This document shows, one piece after another, positions 18,459 to 27,225 of a stretch of DNA of 43,319 nt. The position numbers and the translations under genes were made by a program. Each line of letters opens with the position of its first letter. Within the stretch, counting starts at the first letter, position 1. The notes below the pieces were generated by a model. It made no database searches. It was not told the origin of the DNA and worked only from the letters and a program-made list of their open reading frames with translations. The stretch is from Candidatus Heimdallarchaeota archaeon (GTDB lineage: Archaea > Asgardarchaeota > Heimdallarchaeia > Heimdallarchaeales > Heimdallarchaeaceae). The stretch covers positions 1 through 43,319 of the forward strand of contig JAUWJS010000008.1 of the NCBI GenBank assembly GCA_030607575.1, in the 5' to 3' direction.

Positions 18459-19955
18459 TTGGTGAATTCATTGATGAAAAAACGTACTGTCATACCTTTG
18501 GTACTACTTGCTCTTGTATTTAGTATGAGTCTAACCACTATTACTAGAAGTGAACAGAATAATCCTCAAAACTCTCTCCCCACATTAGATGCTGCCATTA
18601 AGCCCATTTTTAGAGGAACAGATGACAATGCTACTTTGTTAGAATCACAAAGTATCGTATTGCGTCATGGAGCAATTTACTTAACAGAACTCTATAAGAA
18701 TGTAACAATTTGGTATTCTTTTGTAGGTGGAGATAATTTATCGGCTCCAATTTTGTTTGGTGATGATGGTGTAGGGAATCTTTCTTGGAATATTGGGATT
18801 TTGATGACCTATGATTATGAAAGAACTGAATTAGAATCAGATGGTTCAGCTTATTATAATCACACATTTTTCATAATTTCTAATTTCATATCATTTATTG
18901 TAAGATATGGGGTATATGAGAATGAGTTTCGTGTTCCACATTTAATAACAATTTCACCCAGAGTACTATCTACTCTTATCCCGGATGTCTACACACAACT
19001 CAATGATATTGAGTATAATTTGACAATGTATAGGTACAATATTACAGGATATGGGCTGAGTTACCGTGAAGTAACTCCTGAACATGATACTGATTTCCAA
19101 AATGTTACAGTTTCTCTACTTGATACGGATACTTATAGAAATGTTAGTTTATCCTTTAATCACTCATTTGAAGTAGGGACAGAAGTAGAAGTGAGAGGTT
19201 TCATATTACAGAATGATAATATGACACTTCAAAATAGAATTCTACATGAGAATAGGGCCCATGTAGTAACAATAGTTGATACTACTCCCGAAATAGAATT
19301 AACAGGAGAAAAATATTCTAATTCTCTAAATTATAGTTTAATGTATGTAGCTTCAGCACCTCATTCAAATGTAACACTTATAGAAATTGATTGGGATGAT
19401 TTGTCAGGAATACAATCAATTGTTAATATATCGTATGATACTATATATCATCTTTATTCAAGTGTAGGTGAGTATAACATCACTGTTACAGCATATTCCG
19501 AAACTCTTTCAGTAACTGATTATGTGGAAATTTTAATAGAACAAATAAATCCAACTGGAATAGTAAAAGTACTAGTTGAAGGAAAATTAATTGAACCTTC
19601 AGCTGGTGAAATAGTTCCTATTAAAGTTGAAATCAAGAGTGCAACATTTCAAGTCTCAGCTAATGATACTGGAGGTAGTGGAGTATGGAAAATATCTTTA
19701 GCAACAGATGAAGGTAATCTAGTAACTGTTGAAGGAGATTCGGGTGAAATTACTTTACTATTCTTAGAATATGGAGAACATGACATCTTAATGACAGTTT
19801 ATGATAAATCTGGTAACCTTTTCACATTTACTTTCTCTGTGGACTTAAAACCTGTCGAAACTCGTAGCGATTTCCCTGTACCATTCCCATTTGGTCTGAC
19901 TACTTTAGCTGGTTTGATCGCTTTAGCTGCAATCTACTCAAAAAAGAAGAAATAA
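18459..19955 (+). CDS. Exported surface-type protein with C-terminal membrane anchor
   Basis: N-terminal signal MKKRTVIPLVLLALVFSMSLTT; many NxS/T sites and beta-rich PKD-like segments; C-terminal FPFGLTTLAGLIALAAIYSKKKK. Confidence 0.8.
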   Translation: MVNSLMKKRTVIPLVLLALVFSMSLTTITRSEQNNPQNSLPTLDAAIKPIFRGTDDNATLLESQSIVLRHGAIYLTELYKNVTIWYSFVGGDNLSAPILFGDDGVGNLSWNIGILMTYDYERTELESDGSAYYNHTFFIISNFISFIVRYGVYENEFRVPHLITISPRVLSTLIPDVYTQLNDIEYNLTMYRYNITGYGLSYREVTPEHDTDFQNVTVSLLDTDTYRNVSLSFNHSFEVGTEVEVRGFILQNDNMTLQNRILHENRAHVVTIVDTTPEIELTGEKYSNSLNYSLMYVASAPHSNVTLIEIDWDDLSGIQSIVNISYDTIYHLYSSVGEYNITVTAYSETLSVTDYVEILIEQINPTGIVKVLVEGKLIEPSAGEIVPIKVEIKSATFQVSANDTGGSGVWKISLATDEGNLVTVEGDSGEITLLFLEYGEHDILMTVYDKSGNLFTFTFSVDLKPVETRSDFPVPFPFGLTTLAGLIALAAIYSKKKK

Positions 19956-20064
19956 AAGATTTTTCTTCTTAAATTTTTCATTTTCTTTTCTATAATTTGA
20001 AAATCTCAGTTTAATCTATCAAGATTAGCTAAGATAGAATGAGAAAAAAATACGAAAAGGAAGA

Positions 20065-20451
20065 TCACTCTTTCCACGCAGTTGCAGATATTTCCACATC
20101 TACATCCTTTGGTAACCTTTTCGCTTCAATAGCTACTCTAGCAGGAGGGCTCTCTCCAAAATATTGAGCAAAAATTTCATTCATATTTGAGAATTGTTCC
20201 ATATTCTTTAGATATACTCTACATCTTACAACATCTTGTAGTGAGTAACCTGCTTCTTCTACAATTGCTTTGATGTTTTCACATACTTGTTTTGTAGCTA
20301 CTTTTACATCACCATAGTAAATCTCTCCAGTTGCTGGATTTGCTGGAATTTGACCTGCTACAAAAAGGAAATTTCCAGCCTTGATTGCTTGAGAATAAGG
20401 TCCTACAGGTGCTGGAGCTTTATCGGTTAAAATGATTTTTTTGGGAGACAT
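20065..20451 (-). CDS. ridA: RidA (YjgF/YER057c/UK114) family deaminase
   Basis: [33 protein letters not shown]...[22 protein letters not shown]...[25 protein letters not shown]. Confidence 0.96.
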   Translation of the reverse strand: MSPKKIILTDKAPAPVGPYSQAIKAGNFLFVAGQIPANPATGEIYYGDVKVATKQVCENIKAIVEEAGYSLQDVVRCRVYLKNMEQFSNMNEIFAQYFGESPPARVAIEAKRLPKDVDVEISATAWKE

Positions 20452-20496
20452 AACCTATATATGTGATATATAAAAATAAAGTTTCTTCTCTATCGG

Positions 20497-21378
20497 TTAT
20501 TTTTCCCATAATTCAAGAATTTTGAAAATCAGGCCAACACCAAAATTTAATGCTATTCTATTGAGGAATGAATGTCTGAATTCTACTATGTCAACGTATT
20601 TGGTTTTAGGTAGAATAATTTCTAGCATTTCAACAACCAACTGGGGAGTTAATCCAAAAGGTTCCATAGTTGCAAGTGTGGGGACATATGCTTGATCAAA
20701 TGCATCTGCATCAATACTCACATAGATTCTATCAAAATTGGAAACAAATTCAGAGATAACCTTTAGCGAATCATCCTTATTTGAAAATATCTTCTGAGTT
20801 GGTAAATGAAGTACTTCTGTCTCATCTTGAATCTTCAAATATTCCGTAGTGGTTTGAGTATAAGCATGACCACCTATAAATAACATCTGATTCTTTTCCA
20901 GTTCCAGTTTGTCCTTTAGATTAGCGAAAACAGTACCATGAGATTGAAAGATTCCAGGTGGATATTCATCTGCTATATCTGAATGTGCATCGAACCAAAT
21001 TATGGCTGTTTTATTATCCCATGGTGCAATGGAAAGTGTATCAAAAGTTATACTATGGTCTCCTCCTAAAACTAATATTCTGGAATTCAGATCTGAAGTC
21101 TTGTCCCATAGTTTTTGGATCTTTTCCTTATCTTTAATTGGATGAAAATTTCCAATATCATAGTAGTTTATCTTATTCTGATAGATGTTAAAAGTTGTTG
21201 AAACTGCACTAAACTCAAGAGATTTCTTCCTAAGAGCATTGGGCGCTTTTTTAGAACCCCTCTTGTTATCTTTTGTTCTTTCGAATGGAATTCCAAAAAG
21301 AAAAAGTGTATTTTTTTCTTCAAGTTTGTCCAATGATTCATAAGATTGGTCAAAGAAACCTAGAAATGTGTTTTTCAT
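20497..21378 (-). CDS. Arginase/agmatinase/formimidoylglutamase family (ureohydrolase)
   Basis: VLGGDHSITFD, IIWFDAHSDIAD, VSIDADAFDQAYVP metal-binding motifs. Confidence 0.93.
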   Translation of the reverse strand: MKNTFLGFFDQSYESLDKLEEKNTLFLFGIPFERTKDNKRGSKKAPNALRKKSLEFSAVSTTFNIYQNKINYYDIGNFHPIKDKEKIQKLWDKTSDLNSRILVLGGDHSITFDTLSIAPWDNKTAIIWFDAHSDIADEYPPGIFQSHGTVFANLKDKLELEKNQMLFIGGHAYTQTTTEYLKIQDETEVLHLPTQKIFSNKDDSLKVISEFVSNFDRIYVSIDADAFDQAYVPTLATMEPFGLTPQLVVEMLEIILPKTKYVDIVEFRHSFLNRIALNFGVGLIFKILELWEK

Positions 21379-21421
21379 TGTCTGAATTATATTATCTCTT
21401 TAGAATAAAATTATTTTGATA

Positions 21422-24022
21422 TCATTGTTCCTTTAAGTAATAATCAGGAGATGTTACAAATCTATTTTCATCTTCAGCATCTCCTACTTCAAAGTCAGTG
21501 TAAATTTCTTCCATAATCTCCTTATCACTTATATCCGCCAATATTTTGCGCTTATCAACTGAAATAATTCTGCTTAATTCTATGGTTTTTGGGTTGAATT
21601 TTTCCATCGTTTCTTTCATTTGGGTGAGATTTTCGATTTTACCTATGAGATTCATAAAGGTCATTACAATATCAGGTCTGAGTGCAACTTGTGGAGCTAT
21701 ACTCAATTGTTTGCCTATAGAAATAGCTAAGTTATCAATGAAATTCTGATCTTTTTCAAATAGTGAAGCTGGACGATCACTGATGAAAGATGCAATTAAT
21801 AATAAATCAATTGATGTCCATAAATAGAGGAAGGGTTTTTCCATTAGTTGTAAATTATATACAATACCTATTTCTGTGCCTTTTACATTTTCAACTACTT
21901 TACCTTCTAAATCAAAAATTTCATTTAACTCAAATGAAGGAGCACCGTAACTAACCTGAATCATATTACCAATTTGTCTAACATTGCCCATTGAATATAA
22001 CGAAAATTTAGAATTTTCTACTCTTTCAGGAAGAATTCCTGATTTTTTCTCAATCAAAATCCTTTTCAACATTTCAATGTCATCTATTTCATCCTCAGTT
22101 CTGTCGTATTCTTGTGCAAAATCTTCTAGAATCTTTTTCTTTTTATCTCGAAGAGATATCTTAGATCGAGTAATGAGGGGCTGGTTGAAAACATCATAAA
22201 AGAAATCATAAATTATTCCGAAAAGACCAGCAGATACTTTTTTCTTCTCTACAACAAGGAAGTATCCTTTCATAGGATGATATATGACAGAATGAGCTTT
22301 ACCGATTGCTTTTCCAAAAACATTTCTTGCAGAAACATCTTTATTTTCAGTAATTTCATCATTGATTATGTTGCTTTCTGCTGGATTGAAATAAGGAAGT
22401 ACATCACCATTTTGGATAATGTCTTGACTTTTTATTCTCATTTCTCTTGCCTTTTTCTCTATTTTCTCGATGGGAACAAATAGATAATTTTGAGATTGAA
22501 GAATTATTTCAATTATTTCATCAGTTAATACTAAACCCTTAATCTTGCAGTATTCTATAATCGCTTCTGGTATTAAATATGTAAAAGGCATTTGTGGTAT
22601 ATTTTTAGGTAGCTCATTTAGCAAAAATTCTTTTTTCTCTTTTTCATTTTCCAGTTCATATTCTCCACTAATTGGCATTACGATATTGTCGTAAATTCTT
22701 CTGACCATAGAGAGAGATAGCTCTTGTTGTTGTCTTAAAATTATACCAAATTTCTCATTCAGTTGTCCAGGACCGACCACAAAACCAACTAAATCTTTAT
22801 GTTCATCAATAACAGGTTTACCAGAATATCTCCAAAGTGCTTTAAGTTCTGATAACAGCTGATAATCTATTTCCCTACTTGATGCACTAGTTGCAACTGT
22901 TAGTTGATTGCGAAATTGTAGAGCACTAATAATTTCACTATATTTTTGAATACGATTTTCTGTCTCAAGTGTTAGATCTTTGAAGTAAGGAGTTATTATT
23001 TCTTGAAACTGTAGATGATCTCCATAAATTACATCCAAGGCATCCAAATCTGTTGCGTAATCGTTAATATCTTCATCTAATAGCTCTTCATAAATTTCGA
23101 GCTGTTTGATTTTTCTGATTAATTCATTAATTTGAGTTTCAGAAATTTCATCTATGTTGTTCTCCTTGAAAATTCTAAAATTCTCCTTTTCCTGTTGAAT
23201 AATAACCTTCCATCTTAGAGTATCTTGAGCTGCTTTTCGGAGAATGGGTCGATGTCTTAACACTCTTTCATTAATATCATAAATTATTCCCTTCAATTCC
23301 TTTTTATCAGTAACAAGACGTCTTAACCTATTGATGTTTTCACTCAATTCATTGTTAAAAAGGAGAAAATTATTGTGAGTGTTTTTGTATAAATGTTCTG
23401 TGCTAACAGAAAATAATAGCTCAGATAATTTGTAAAAGTGTTGAAAGATTTTATTTTGCTTAGCTTCAACTTCATTCTTTTTTCCCATATATTCCTGGTC
23501 ATTAATTATACCAGACACATAATCTTGCTCTAAGATCATTTCCTCTTCAAATATTTTTGTGGCGGCTTTAATAGCCATACTCATAACATATCTTACTTTT
23601 AATTCTTCAATTTCAATGGGAGGAATTTCTTCAAGCTCAATAATGGGAATCTCAATCGCTTTAGTGATTTCAACTTCAGTTGGTACAAACACTTCTTCTG
23701 TCTTAATTTGAGGTTCACCAGTTACTGTTTCAGTTTCAGTTTCAGTTACTGCTTCAGTTTCAGCTGGTATTGATAATTCCCCTATCTGAATTTGATGTAT
23801 GTCTTGTTCAACTTCAGGTAATTTTTGTTTAGTTTCTTCTAGCTCTTTCTTTTCTTCATCTGCAGTAATAGTTTTTGGAAGATTTGCTAGAAGTTCCTTA
23901 TATTTGTTTTTTAAAGTTTGATAGGTTCTTCTATCAATTGAGCCACGGATGTAACGTAAATCTAAATCTCTAATAAATCGGAGAATTCGTCTTCTCTTAA
24001 CGTTTAATTCATCGTCTAACAT
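21422..24022 (-). CDS. Large coiled-coil protein with PRC-barrel-like segments
   Basis: 866-aa ORF; long charged helices, Thr/Glu-rich linker (AETEAVTETETETVTGEP); candidate PRC-like segments GKPVIDEHKDLVGFVVG, ARNVFGKAIGKAHSVIYHPMKGYFLVVE, NEIFDLEGKVVENVKGTEIGIVYN. Confidence 0.8.
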   Translation of the reverse strand: MLDDELNVKRRRILRFIRDLDLRYIRGSIDRRTYQTLKNKYKELLANLPKTITADEEKKELEETKQKLPEVEQDIHQIQIGELSIPAETEAVTETETETVTGEPQIKTEEVFVPTEVEITKAIEIPIIELEEIPPIEIEELKVRYVMSMAIKAATKIFEEEMILEQDYVSGIINDQEYMGKKNEVEAKQNKIFQHFYKLSELLFSVSTEHLYKNTHNNFLLFNNELSENINRLRRLVTDKKELKGIIYDINERVLRHRPILRKAAQDTLRWKVIIQQEKENFRIFKENNIDEISETQINELIRKIKQLEIYEELLDEDINDYATDLDALDVIYGDHLQFQEIITPYFKDLTLETENRIQKYSEIISALQFRNQLTVATSASSREIDYQLLSELKALWRYSGKPVIDEHKDLVGFVVGPGQLNEKFGIILRQQQELSLSMVRRIYDNIVMPISGEYELENEKEKKEFLLNELPKNIPQMPFTYLIPEAIIEYCKIKGLVLTDEIIEIILQSQNYLFVPIEKIEKKAREMRIKSQDIIQNGDVLPYFNPAESNIINDEITENKDVSARNVFGKAIGKAHSVIYHPMKGYFLVVEKKKVSAGLFGIIYDFFYDVFNQPLITRSKISLRDKKKKILEDFAQEYDRTEDEIDDIEMLKRILIEKKSGILPERVENSKFSLYSMGNVRQIGNMIQVSYGAPSFELNEIFDLEGKVVENVKGTEIGIVYNLQLMEKPFLYLWTSIDLLLIASFISDRPASLFEKDQNFIDNLAISIGKQLSIAPQVALRPDIVMTFMNLIGKIENLTQMKETMEKFNPKTIELSRIISVDKRKILADISDKEIMEEIYTDFEVGDAEDENRFVTSPDYYLKEQ

Positions 24023-24081
24023 TCTTAATAGAATTAAAGATTGTACGTATTCAAATATGTTCCTAAATTACCCATTTGAAA

Positions 24082-24096
24082 AGTATTTAAAATACT
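24082..24096. repeat. 15-bp palindrome agtattt-a-aaatact in a divergent intergenic region
   Basis: Perfect 7-bp arms around one base, between the starts at 24022 (-) and 24176 (+). Confidence 0.5.
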
Positions 24097-24175
24097 AGGT
24101 ATGAACTAATCTACCAGTAAGAAAAAATATTTAATACTATAAGGAATAGATTGATTTAGAAATGGTGAAAGAATC

Positions 24176-24535
24176 ATGAGTTTTCAAGACGATGTTGCAG
24201 TAGCTGCTCAAGAAGGAACCGTTGGAGTGGTTTGGTTAATTGGGGATGATTTGAAATGTTATTATCAATATGGGGACTGGGCAGTTGATCCCACAATACC
24301 TTTCGATTCTTGGAAAAATCAAAAACCAAGCGTTGATTTTGGTGGAGGTTTGAAATTTACAGTGATTACAATGTCTCCTGAGAGATTAATCTCAACCAAC
24401 ATGGGTGGTCAAGGACATTTAATTGTTGCCCGGTGTCCAAAATGGGCGGGTTGTGTAATTTCTTGGTGTCCATCCACTATACAGAAAGATATAGCTTATG
24501 CTACTACAGCAAGACTTGCAGCCAAAGTAGCTTGA
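24176..24535 (+). CDS. Profilin-like small protein (candidate)
   Basis: 119 aa: short N-terminal helix (SFQDDVAVAAQ), GVVWLIGDDLKCYYQYG, then GGGLKFTVITMSPERLISTNMGGQGHLIVARCPKWAGCVISWC and a C-terminal helix; order and length match profilin by eye. Confidence 0.5.
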   Translation: MSFQDDVAVAAQEGTVGVVWLIGDDLKCYYQYGDWAVDPTIPFDSWKNQKPSVDFGGGLKFTVITMSPERLISTNMGGQGHLIVARCPKWAGCVISWCPSTIQKDIAYATTARLAAKVA

Positions 24536-24557
24536 TAAGGATACAATTGGTGTTTTT

Positions 24558-24860
24558 TTGTTTTCACATCCATCTATTGAAATTAGGAACGATAAACTCT
24601 TTTTATCAGTTAGAGTTCATCCCAAATCTTCAGTAAATAGGATTGATGTTTCTGATTTTTCTATAGATGTCTATGTTAAGGAAATAGCAGATAAAGGTAA
24701 AGCAAATAGATCAGTATTAAGTTATTTAGCTAAAACATACAAAATTCCCTCCTCTTCTATTTCTATCTCTCGAGGGTTAAAGTCAAGAAATAAAATAGTT
24801 GTAATAAAGGATCAGAATAATGACTTACTTCTGAAAAAAATAATTGGAAAGCATATTTAG
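24558..24860 (+). CDS. DUF167 / YggU (UPF0235) family protein
   Basis: LSVRVHPKSSVNRI...IDVYVKEIADKGKANRSVLSYLAKTYKIPSSSISISRGLKSRNKIVVI. Confidence 0.88.
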   Translation: MFSHPSIEIRNDKLFLSVRVHPKSSVNRIDVSDFSIDVYVKEIADKGKANRSVLSYLAKTYKIPSSSISISRGLKSRNKIVVIKDQNNDLLLKKIIGKHI

Positions 24861-25423
24861 AGTTTCATCTTTTCAAATGCTCGGAGCAATTCATTTCTTT
24901 CATTAAACCGATTTTGTACGCTGCTACTCAGATTCATAAGAGCTGTGATATTATTTTCTACTGTATCCAACATCATCTCTTCTAGGTTGACTTTTACATC
25001 TACTATTTTGTCTTTAAATTCTTCAGCATTATCCAAAATATCTATTTCTAGCAAGTAGAGGATAGACAAATCAATTCCATGTTCTCCTTCAACTTCTTTT
25101 ACATCAAAAAATGTGCTATACCTATAATCTGTATTTGCTGTTTCTTTTCTCATATCTGAAACGATTTTCATAACTATTCCTGCTGGACCCCAACTTGTTA
25201 ATAGTTGTGAATGGATTAGAAGTTCATGCACTTGACTCATCATATCTCCAGTTTCCCTCATTAGTTTAAGTAATTTTGTTCTGAAAGCTACATCAGAATC
25301 TCTTCTTACTTCTAATTCCTTGTATCCATGATAATTTTCAATGTTTGCACTAAGAATTTTTAGAGCCTCACTGGGTCTCTTTGAAATTTCTTCTTCAGTC
25401 AAATTCTTTTTCTTGCCGAACAT
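24857..25423 (-). CDS. Hypothetical helical protein (188 aa)
   Basis: Clean ORF MFGKKKNLTEEEISKRPSEALKILSANIENYHGYKELEVRRDSDVAFR...; predicted mostly alpha. Confidence 0.7.
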   Translation of the reverse strand: MFGKKKNLTEEEISKRPSEALKILSANIENYHGYKELEVRRDSDVAFRTKLLKLMRETGDMMSQVHELLIHSQLLTSWGPAGIVMKIVSDMRKETANTDYRYSTFFDVKEVEGEHGIDLSILYLLEIDILDNAEEFKDKIVDVKVNLEEMMLDTVENNITALMNLSSSVQNRFNERNELLRAFEKMKL

Positions 25424-25445
25424 ATACTTTCACATGTAGTTTACT

Positions 25446-27209
25446 CTATTGCTTTAAATATATTGTGCGTATTTCATCATTTGTAGTGGCTTGTTCTGGA
25501 GCTTTGTCATATACAGTCCTTCCTGTAAATCTAGGAAATCTTAACGCCAAACCGTCCATGTCATTTTCTAATAACCCTCTTGAACATGTGTGCATTTGAC
25601 TTCTGGTTATTTCATCTCCTGTTACCTCAATAACTATCTTAGGGTCAAACCAGATACTGCTTTCAATGTCACTTTGATATTCTTTAGGTTTCCCACTTTC
25701 AAGAGGTTTGAGTTCTTTAAAGAAAAATGCAAGATCCTCATCAGAGAATCCTGTTCCAATTTTAGTAAACGTTTGATAGACGCCCTCAATCTGATCATAA
25801 CACCCTAGTAGGAATGTTCCATATTTTCCTGCACGTTTTCCCTTTCCATATTCTGCTCCAAGTATCACTAAATCAAAAGAATCAGATAATTTTGCATCGT
25901 ATCCTGCCTTATATTTTACCCAATTCCAACCCCGAGCTCCAGCTTGATACACCGAATCTTTTCCAATACTTTTCCCCATAATTCCTTCACAACTATCTTG
26001 GAGTGCTTGATGGAAGAAATTATCTATTTCATCTGAGTTGTCAGCAATTGTTTGATGGGAAAACTTGACGTTATTAGTTTCTCTAACCATATTCTGTAGA
26101 TTCTCTCTCCTTTCAATATAACTAAAGTCTAATCTAGAAGTGTTATTACTGAAGAGAACATCAAAAAGAATAACTCTAACAGGAATTTCTCGTATCTTTT
26201 GATCTATATCATGTTTTCTTTTTCTCTGGGAAACATACTGAAAAGGTAAAATAGCTTCTTTTTCGTGGTCATATGCAACTATTTCTCCTTCTATAATAAA
26301 CTCCTTTTCTAGAGAAGCATTGTTAATGAAATCAATTACATCAGGAAATTGTTTTGTTATATTTTCAGTACTTCTTGAAAACAATTTCACTTTATTCTCT
26401 TTTTTGTGAATTTGAACTCTTAAGCCATCATATTTATACTCTAGAGCGCATTTTCCATTGAACCTTTCAAGTAATTCTTCTGAGCTTGATACTCTTTGTG
26501 CTAGCATTACTTTAATAGGACTGAATACCTTAACTTCAATTTCCTTGACAGCATCAAGACCCTCTTTATACAGAACAGATGAAACATAATCTATATCTGA
26601 ACATTTGTTGTAAGCTCTTTCCAAAAACAGCTTATTTTCTCTTGATCCAGTTTTCGCCTTTGAAAGCGCTTCAAGCAATAATTGTACTGCAACACCTGTT
26701 CTCAAATTTCCTGCAACCAATCTAGAGATGTATCTTGCTTCCAGAGATGTAACTTTAGATAATAAACCAGATAGGATTCTAATTTTCTTATCTACTGAAC
26801 CTTCACCAGAAGTTTGAGAAATTGTATCAAGAATTTTCCAAACATCCACCACATCATATTCTTCAGTCTCTGGAAGATTTGTGAAAGCTAATAGTGTCGA
26901 TTGTGATTTACTATCTAGAAGCTTGTGTGCTGTTTTGCCTAAATCTCCTATTTCTTCAAAAAAACTTAGAATATTTTTCTCACTCTTACCGGTTGCTAAA
27001 GCTAGAGCTTTGATTGCCATTTTTTCTGCAAGCATTAATTCGATTCCAACAAAATCTGGATAAAGCTTACCTAGAGTTAAGAGAGAAATTTTACCTATTT
27101 CACCCCCATCTGATTTGGATAAAGTATTAGCTAAGATATCAACCATTTCTAGTTTCTTTTGTGTATTCTCTAATTTAAAATAACACTCACATAAATCTTT
27201 AAACCTCAC
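25446..27209 (-). CDS. lig: ATP-dependent DNA ligase (archaeal type)
   Basis: ALEYKYDGLRVQIHKK (adenylation KxDG motif), LFSRSTENITKQFPDV, FIIEGEIVAYD, GIMGKSIGKDSVYQAGARGWNWVKYKAGY. Confidence 0.95.
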   Translation of the reverse strand: MRFKDLCECYFKLENTQKKLEMVDILANTLSKSDGGEIGKISLLTLGKLYPDFVGIELMLAEKMAIKALALATGKSEKNILSFFEEIGDLGKTAHKLLDSKSQSTLLAFTNLPETEEYDVVDVWKILDTISQTSGEGSVDKKIRILSGLLSKVTSLEARYISRLVAGNLRTGVAVQLLLEALSKAKTGSRENKLFLERAYNKCSDIDYVSSVLYKEGLDAVKEIEVKVFSPIKVMLAQRVSSSEELLERFNGKCALEYKYDGLRVQIHKKENKVKLFSRSTENITKQFPDVIDFINNASLEKEFIIEGEIVAYDHEKEAILPFQYVSQRKRKHDIDQKIREIPVRVILFDVLFSNNTSRLDFSYIERRENLQNMVRETNNVKFSHQTIADNSDEIDNFFHQALQDSCEGIMGKSIGKDSVYQAGARGWNWVKYKAGYDAKLSDSFDLVILGAEYGKGKRAGKYGTFLLGCYDQIEGVYQTFTKIGTGFSDEDLAFFFKELKPLESGKPKEYQSDIESSIWFDPKIVIEVTGDEITRSQMHTCSRGLLENDMDGLALRFPRFTGRTVYDKAPEQATTNDEIRTIYLKQ

Positions 27210-27225
27210 CTTTATCAGACCTAAG

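Noticed and set aside
23720-23766. gtttca/cagttt hexamer repeats as a possible CRISPR or regulatory repeat
   Set aside because: They encode the in-frame Thr/Glu linker (TETETETV) of the 866-aa protein; no spacers or regular array.
24857-25423. ESCRT-III/CdvB-like identity for the 188-aa helical protein
   Set aside because: Size and helical content are compatible, but I could not identify any ESCRT-III signature; left as hypothetical.
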